A stretch of DNA of 11,525 nt from Flavobacterium sp. (lineage in GTDB: Bacteria; Bacteroidota; Bacteroidia; Flavobacteriales; Flavobacteriaceae): NCBI GenBank assembly GCA_030151255.1, contig JASLED010000032.1:1-11525 (forward strand). The letters are read 5' to 3'. The position numbers were made by a program, and so were the translations under genes. The notes beneath the pieces were generated by a model that was given only the letters and a program-made list of their open reading frames with translations, was not told where the DNA came from and made no database searches. Shown piece by piece: positions 7,972-11,525 of this stretch; the first letter of the stretch is position 1; every line of letters starts with the position of its first letter.

Positions 7972-8592
7972 ATGGCACAGTTTGTGAAGATATATCCTGA
8001 AAATCCAAATGAAAAGGAGATAAATAAGGTAGTAGAAGTTTTAAGAAATGGAGGTTTGGTTATTTATCCAACAGATACGGTGTATGGGTTGGGTTGTGAT
8101 ATTACAAACACCAAAGCATTGGAGCGAATTGCACGTATAAAAGGCATTAAATTAGATAAGGCCAACTTTTCTTTTATATGTCATGATTTAAGCAATATTT
8201 CCGATTATATAAAACAAATAGACACAAGTACGTTTAAAATTCTAAAAAAGTCCTTGCCTGGTCCATATACCTTTATTTTAAACGGAAATAATAGTTTGCC
8301 TAAAGAATTTAAGAAGAAAAAAACAGTAGGTATAAGAGTTCCCGATAATAATATTGCCAGAGAAATTGTAAAAGTATTGGGTAACCCGATCGTTTCAACT
8401 TCTATTTACGATGAAGATGAAATTTTAGAATACACCACAGATCCTGAATTAATCTACGAAAAATGGAACAATAAAGTAGATTTAATAATTGATGGAGGAT
8501 ATGGTGATAATCAAGCATCTACAGTTATAGATTTATCAGGATCTGAACCAGAAATAATTAGAGAAGGAAAAGGAGATATTGATATTTTCTAA
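7972..8592 (+). CDS. Sua5/YciO/YrdC-family protein, YciO-like, 206 aa
   Basis: A single YrdC-like domain spanning the whole protein: IYPTDTVYGLGCD (31-43), the substrate-loop region KGIKLDKANFSF (57-68), PGPYTF (96-101), GIRVPDN (120-126), STS (142-144), STVIDL (183-188) and a REGKGD end (197-202). Members of this fold make threonylcarbamoyl-AMP, the precursor for the t6A modification of tRNA position 37. Length, ending and the NFSF stretch resemble E. coli YciO more than TsaC or full-length Sua5, and the C-terminal Sua5 domain is absent. The K-x-R motif expected in TC-AMP synthases is not seen as such, so activity is uncertain. It is often annotated as L-threonylcarbamoyladenylate synthase. 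It is 26 bp downstream of the helicase, probably in the same transcript; the leader is A-rich (AAAAAAAGAAAG) rather than a clear Shine-Dalgarno site. No obvious terminator follows. Confidence 0.9.
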   Translation: MAQFVKIYPENPNEKEINKVVEVLRNGGLVIYPTDTVYGLGCDITNTKALERIARIKGIKLDKANFSFICHDLSNISDYIKQIDTSTFKILKKSLPGPYTFILNGNNSLPKEFKKKKTVGIRVPDNNIAREIVKVLGNPIVSTSIYDEDEILEYTTDPELIYEKWNNKVDLIIDGGYGDNQASTVIDLSGSEPEIIREGKGDIDIF

Positions 8593-8697
8593 AATATTAG
8601 CCTTAAAATAAAGTAAAAATTAAATTTAATAAATATAAATCAATAATTAATTAAAGATATAAGGAGAATATAATTAGGGAAATTCAAACTGAATTAT

Positions 8698-8705
8698 TAT
8701 TTTTG
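8698..8705 (+). promoter_or_regulatory. Probable -7 box of sucC
   Basis: TATTTTTG fits TAnnTTTG, with TTAG (8674-8677; three of four matches to TTTG) 20 bp upstream. The predicted start near 8712 gives a leader of about 29 nt. A short AATTC/GAATT inverted repeat (8681-8695) lies in the spacer. The 148-bp gap after yciO contains no clear hairpin terminator, so read-through from the helicase operon is also possible. Confidence 0.4.
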
Positions 8706-8740
8706 TATCTAGTATTATTTAAAGCTAAACGTATTACACT

Positions 8741-9934
8741 ATGAATTTACATGAATTTCAAGGTAAAGAAATATTAGCTAGCTACGGAGTTAGAGTACAA
8801 CGTGGATTAGTAGCTAACAACGCAGAAGAAGCAGTTGAAAAAGCAAAACAACTTACAGAAGAAACAGGTACAAGTTGGTATGTAGTAAAAGCTCAAATCC
8901 ATGCAGGAGGAAGAGGTAAAGGAGGAGGAGTAAAGTTAGCTAAAAACTTAGATGAAGTAAAAGAGCTAGCTGGAAACATCATCGGAATGGACTTAATCAC
9001 TCCACAAACTCCACCAAATGGTAAAAGAGTTAACAGAGTTTTAATTGCTGAGGATGTATACTATCCAGGTGAAAGCGAAGTAAGCGAATTCTATATGTCA
9101 GTATTATTAGATCGTTCTAAAGGAAGAAACATGATTATGTATTCTACTGAAGGAGGAATGGATATTGAGGAAGTTGCTGAAAAAACTCCACATTTAATTT
9201 TTAAAGAAGAAATCGATCCAGCTGTAGGATTACAAGGTTTTCAAGCAAGAAGAATTGCTTTTAACTTAGGTCTTTCTGGAAACGCTTTCAAAGAAATGGT
9301 TAAATTCGTAGATGCACTATACAATGCTTATATTGGAAGTGACTCTTCAATGTTCGAAATTAATCCAGTATTAAAAACATCTGATGATAAAATTTTAGCA
9401 GTTGATGCTAAAGTTACTATTGATGATAATGCATTATACAGACAAAAAGTTTATGCAGAATACAGAGATTTATCAGAAGAGCGCCCAATTGAAGTTGAAG
9501 CTAAAGAAGCTGGATTAAACTATGTTGATTTAGATGGAACAGTTGGATGTATGGTAAACGGAGCTGGATTAGCAATGGCTACTATGGATTTAATTAAATA
9601 TGCAGGTTTTGAACCAGCTAACTTCTTAGACGTTGGAGGTACTGCTGATGCTAAGCGTGTTGAAACTGCTTTCCGTATTATCTTAAAAGATCCAAATGTA
9701 AAAGCTATTTTAATTAATATCTTTGGAGGAATTGTTCGTTGTGACCGTGTTGCTCAAGGTGTTGTAGATGCTTACAAAAACATGGGAGATGATATTCAAG
9801 TGCCAATCATTGTTCGTTTACAAGGAACAAATGCTGAAGTAGCAAAAGAATTGATCGATCAATCAGGTATGCCAATCTTATCTGCAGTAGCTTTCCAAGA
9901 AGCAGCAGATCAAGTAAAAGCAGCGCTTTCTTAA
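8741..9934 (+). CDS. sucC: Succinyl-CoA synthetase (ADP-forming), beta subunit
   Basis: Beta subunit of succinate-CoA ligase, the TCA-cycle enzyme that makes ATP (or GTP) from succinyl-CoA in the cytoplasm. The 397-residue length is close to that of E. coli SucC (388) and similarity runs end to end. The ATP-grasp part starts at MNLHEFQGKEIL and includes the nucleotide loop IHAGGRGKGGGVK (53-65), STEGGMDIEEVAEKTPHLI (135-153) and the metal-binding FEINPV (205-210) with D222. The C-terminal CoA-ligase domain includes DGTVGCMVNGAGLAMATMD (265-283), NFLDVGGTAD (294-303) and INIFGGIVRCD (325-335), which contacts the alpha subunit. The gene stands alone: sucD, its obligate partner, is not adjacent, and a terminator follows directly. 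Unlinked sucC and sucD are usual in Flavobacteriia. The 'gatt/gctt' codon style matches its neighbours, with no sign of transfer. Confidence 0.98.
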   Translation: MNLHEFQGKEILASYGVRVQRGLVANNAEEAVEKAKQLTEETGTSWYVVKAQIHAGGRGKGGGVKLAKNLDEVKELAGNIIGMDLITPQTPPNGKRVNRVLIAEDVYYPGESEVSEFYMSVLLDRSKGRNMIMYSTEGGMDIEEVAEKTPHLIFKEEIDPAVGLQGFQARRIAFNLGLSGNAFKEMVKFVDALYNAYIGSDSSMFEINPVLKTSDDKILAVDAKVTIDDNALYRQKVYAEYRDLSEERPIEVEAKEAGLNYVDLDGTVGCMVNGAGLAMATMDLIKYAGFEPANFLDVGGTADAKRVETAFRIILKDPNVKAILINIFGGIVRCDRVAQGVVDAYKNMGDDIQVPIIVRLQGTNAEVAKELIDQSGMPILSAVAFQEAADQVKAALS

Positions 9935-9958
9935 TTAGAAAACAATTATTTTATATAA

Positions 9959-9990
9959 AAAAAAGCCTCTGAAAATTCAGAGGCTTTTTT
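9959..9990 (+). terminator. Intrinsic terminator of sucC
   Basis: AAAAAAGCCTCTGA (9959-9972) pairs perfectly with TCAGAGGCTTTTTT (9977-9990) around a 4-nt loop, followed by GTTTTTT. It begins about 25 bp after the sucC stop codon. The A run on the left makes it work in both directions, which suits the convergent arrangement. Confidence 0.93.
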
Positions 9991-10131
9991 GTTTTTTATA
10001 TTTTGTATAACATTGAATAATTGATTAGAATTTAATCTTAATCACTGTAGTTTAAATTGAATTTTCAGAATCAAAAAAGTTAATTTATTGATATTATTGT
10101 AATTAATATTATGTAAAACATATTTTTATTC

Positions 10132-10172
10132 AACAAAAAAGGCAATAGTTTTTAACTATTGCCTTTTTTGTT
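10132..10172 (-). terminator. Intrinsic terminator of the DUF1456 gene, touching its stop codon
   Basis: A perfect 19-bp inverted repeat (10132-10150 with 10154-10172, core GGCAATAGTT/AACTATTGCC) around a TTT loop. On the minus strand the stem ends in CCTTTTTTGTT, a good U-tract. The stem begins within the TAA stop codon of the DUF1456 gene (10173-10171). Flanking A/T runs allow bidirectional use, giving a second barrier to transcripts leaving sucC. Confidence 0.92.
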
Positions 10173-10578
10173 ATTTATTTTTTCCATTCTTAAACTTTAT
10201 ATTTCCTAATGGATTTTGACTTTTAGGTTTTGAATTAAATGTCTTTTTAAATGGTTTAGCGGCTGGTTTATTAGGTTTTGGAATAGAAGGCTTTTTCTCT
10301 TCTTTATTTCCAATTTGTGCTTTGTTTGCTGCTAAAACTTCTTTCGGATTTTTAGGTTCTTCTTTAGTTCCGCGTAGATAAATAACTAAACCGTTTAAAA
10401 AATTACGCAATACTTGTTCTCCACATTCCATATATTTTGGATGATCTTCATTTCTAAAGAAATTTCCTATTTCTCCTTTAGAAATTCTAAAATCAACCAA
10501 TTCTAAAATCTCTACAATTTGATCATCTCTTAACTGTAAAGCTACTCTTAACTTTTTAAATATATCGTTATTTGTCAT
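10171..10578 (-). CDS. DUF1456 family protein, single-domain with basic tail, 135 aa
   Basis: Residues 1-70 match one DUF1456 unit: NNDIFKKLRVALQLRDDQIV (3-22), then FRISKGEIGNFFRNEDHPKY (30-49) and CGEQVLRNFLNGLVIYLRG (52-70). E. coli YehS and most members have two such units in tandem; here only the one resembling the second YehS unit is present. Residues about 71-135 are instead a low-complexity Lys/Pro/Asn-rich tail (KKPSIPKPNKPAAKPFKKT, then LGNIKFKNGKNK), strongly basic and likely disordered, as in some nucleic-acid-binding proteins. The function of DUF1456 is unknown. No signal peptide, so cytoplasmic. It lies 54 bp downstream of the lipoprotein gene and ends on its own terminator. The ATG at 10578 is followed by the family's conserved start, so the start is secure. 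Confidence 0.9.
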   Translation of the reverse strand: MTNNDIFKKLRVALQLRDDQIVEILELVDFRISKGEIGNFFRNEDHPKYMECGEQVLRNFLNGLVIYLRGTKEEPKNPKEVLAANKAQIGNKEEKKPSIPKPNKPAAKPFKKTFNSKPKSQNPLGNIKFKNGKNK

Positions 10579-10595
10579 TTTGAATTAAATTTCGT

Positions 10596-10603
10596 CAAAG
10601 ATA
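10596..10603 (-). promoter_or_regulatory. Possible -7 box of the DUF1456 gene
   Basis: TATCTTTG on the minus strand (10603-10596) fits TAnnTTTG and would give a leader of about 10 nt, like the helicase gene. The upstream region is purine- and T-rich but shows no TTTG at the usual distance. Confidence 0.35.
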
Positions 10604-10632
10604 CAAGAAAAAAACCTTTCTTTCTTAAAAGA

Positions 10633-11379
10633 TTAATAGCTAATCTCACTAATAGGTGTAAGTGATAAAAAATCGTTTGTATTCCATTTATATTGAGTTA
10701 TTTTATGTTCGCCAAAAACATACATAATATCATTATATAGGACAATATCTTTATATTTAGAGTTGAAAGATTTGACTAACTTTGGTTCAGTAGGATTACT
10801 TGCATCAAATATTTTTAGCTCATCGTCGCAAATAATCAAATAATCCTCGTAAATAGCTAATCCTCTAGGATAGGTTAAATTTCTTTGATGAATTAATATA
10901 GGTGTTTTAATGATTGCTATATCATATATGAGCAAAACATTTTGTTCGGTAGTACCGCAATTTCTATTTGAATGCAGTGTTACATAAGCATATTTATCAT
11001 TAGCAACAACCGGATCACAAGCTGTAAAATGCATTGCTTGGGATATAAATTTAGGTGTTTCTGGATTACTTATGTCATATATATACATTCCATTTCGAGA
11101 TCCCATAAATAAGAAATTATTAAAAGAATAAATGGTTTCTATATCTCTTCCAATATAAACATTATTTACTTTAACAGGATTTGTTGTTTCACTTATTTGA
11201 AAAACATGTAAATTCAAGTTATCTACGGTATACAAATAATTATCTTTAATAGAGAATACAGCCATAGAACCTCCTTGACCAACACCATTATTTGATGAAG
11301 ATGAAGAGCTGTCATTGGAGCAGAAAGATAATAATGAACAGATAACAACAACAATTAAAAATTGAATTAGCTTTTTCAT
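10633..11379 (-). CDS. LVIVD-repeat (beta-propeller-like) lipoprotein, 248 aa
   Basis: The ATG at 11379 gives a lipoprotein signal: MKK, a hydrophobic core LIQFLIVVVICSL and lipobox LSFC with the modified cysteine at residue 20. A low-complexity Ser/Asn linker follows (SNDSSSSSSNNG). From about residue 36 the protein shows LVIVD-type repeats, each with a 'D-x-Y-L-Y-x-x' strand and an 'x-I-Y-D-I-S-N-P-x-x-P' turn: YDISNPETPKFIS (101-113), IYDIAIIKTPILI (151-163) and IFDASNPTEPKLV (190-202). CDPVV and PRGLAIY also match family conservation. Such proteins are anchored to the envelope, often at the cell surface in Bacteroidota; ligand and role are unknown. An in-frame ATG at 11418 adds 13 residues (MNLHTLRDSAKYT) ahead of the signal, but these are encoded by the insertion-sequence end, so I reject that start. 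No terminator follows; transcripts may run into DUF1456. Confidence 0.88.
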   Translation of the reverse strand: MKKLIQFLIVVVICSLLSFCSNDSSSSSSNNGVGQGGSMAVFSIKDNYLYTVDNLNLHVFQISETTNPVKVNNVYIGRDIETIYSFNNFLFMGSRNGMYIYDISNPETPKFISQAMHFTACDPVVANDKYAYVTLHSNRNCGTTEQNVLLIYDIAIIKTPILIHQRNLTYPRGLAIYEDYLIICDDELKIFDASNPTEPKLVKSFNSKYKDIVLYNDIMYVFGEHKITQYKWNTNDFLSLTPISEISY

Positions 11380-11415
11380 AGTATATTTGGCACTGTCTCT
11401 TAAAGTGTGTAAGTT

Positions 11416-11423
11416 CAAAAATA
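11416..11423 (-). promoter_or_regulatory. Possible outward-facing -7 box in the IS end
   Basis: TATTTTTG on the minus strand (11423-11416) fits TAnnTTTG and points at the lipoprotein gene, with an expected start about 30 nt before its ATG. No good TTTG lies 17-23 bp upstream (only TTTAATG at about 19 bp), so activity is doubtful. Confidence 0.25.
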
Positions 11424-11429
11424 AAGCTT

Positions 11430-11458
11430 GGGTTAGGTTTTACATTAAAGTCTAACCC
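11430..11458. terminator. Hairpin at the transposase stop codon, possible terminator
   Basis: GGGTTAG (11430-11436) pairs with CTAACCC (11452-11458); G-T and A-T pairs extend the stem inward to a 3-nt loop, and the TAA stop of the transposase lies in the inner stem and loop. On the minus strand a T-rich TTTATTTTTG follows after four bases; on the plus strand CCCTTTCTT follows. It may end the transposase transcript, or shield the element from transcription entering from outside. That role is inferred. Confidence 0.45.
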
Positions 11459-11525
11459 TTTCTTGATATAGGATTAAGAATTGATCAATAATCACACCCC
11501 AGTTTCTCACTGGCATTGACCATTT
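11445..11525 (-). CDS. IS256/Mutator-family transposase, C-terminal fragment
   Basis: The last 26 codons of a minus-strand gene that enters from the right edge, ending in TAA at 11447-11445. The residues KWSMPVRNWGVIIDQF, followed by LILYQERVRL, match the typical C-terminus of Mutator-type transposases (pattern K-W-x-x-P-[IV]-x-N-W-x-x-x-x-x-Q-[FL]-x-[IL]-x-[FY]-x-x-R). The catalytic DDE residues lie in the part outside the window, so whether the gene is intact cannot be judged. It encodes the enzyme that moves the element whose end is seen at about 11389. The fragment is somewhat richer in G+C than the intergenic DNA around it. Confidence 0.75.
   Translation of the reverse strand, partial: KWSMPVRNWGVIIDQFLILYQERVRL

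Larger units (their letters stand above)
11389..11525 (-). mobile_element. End of an IS256/Mutator-family insertion sequence (continues past the right edge)
   Basis: The transposase C-terminus (see the entry at 11445) identifies the family. Between its stop and the lipoprotein gene, the sequence GGCACTGTCTCTTAAAGTGT (11389-11408), followed by GTAAG, has the look of an IS256-group terminal repeat, whose ends often contain 'ctgtc...gtgtaa'. The exact outer base is uncertain by a few positions because the other end lies outside. If the element begins at 11389, an 8-bp target duplication would be GTATATTT (11381-11388). Confidence 0.75.

Noticed and set aside
8593..8740. Possible terminator or regulatory RNA between yciO and sucC
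   Set aside because: Only short AT-rich palindromes such as AAATTAAATTT and a 5-bp AATTC/GAATT stem are present; none has a G+C-containing stem with a T run.

Overview
This AT-rich window looks like chromosomal DNA from the phylum Bacteroidota, most likely the family Flavobacteriaceae. Three things point there. Recognisable proteins resemble flavobacterial versions: a sucC without sucD, a YciO-type protein, a DUF1456 protein, an LVIVD-repeat lipoprotein, and a TPR protein with YwqK/MORN-like repeats. Shine-Dalgarno sequences are largely missing and leaders are A-rich. Several genes are preceded by the Bacteroidota -7 box TAnnTTTG. The species cannot be told from the sequence.

Layout. Positions 1-3934 hold a minus-strand pair of exported proteins. 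The first transcribed is a 1076-residue TPR plus YwqK/MORN-like repeat protein. It overlaps by 26 bp the start of a DUF3857 (transglutaminase-associated) protein that runs off the left edge and is still in frame at base 1. Positions 4027-5489 hold a second minus-strand unit: a small membrane-anchored protein of unknown function, then a DUF4197 protein, then a strong hairpin terminator. Positions 5559-8592 are a plus-strand unit with a near-consensus promoter: a UvrD/PcrA helicase with a C-terminal Tudor-like domain, then a YciO/Sua5-family protein 26 bp later. Positions 8741-9990 are sucC (succinyl-CoA synthetase beta subunit) with its own terminator. A convergent gap with two intrinsic terminators separates it from a minus-strand DUF1456 protein (10171-10578) and an LVIVD-repeat lipoprotein (10633-11379).

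The right edge (about 11389-11525) is the end of an insertion sequence. It carries the last 26 codons of an IS256/Mutator-family transposase on the minus strand, a hairpin around its stop codon, and a terminal sequence. It ends about ten bases from the lipoprotein start codon. The longer possible reading frame of the lipoprotein therefore begins inside the mobile element and is an artefact. The insertion has replaced whatever upstream region the lipoprotein once had.

Most of the window is ordinary housekeeping and conserved-hypothetical content. I see no CRISPR array, rRNA, tRNA or convincing defence system. The points most worth a second look are the IS junction, the TPR/MORN-DUF3857 overlapping pair, the altered active-site motif of the YciO-type protein, the half-length DUF1456 protein, and two start codons that a simple ORF caller would place wrongly.
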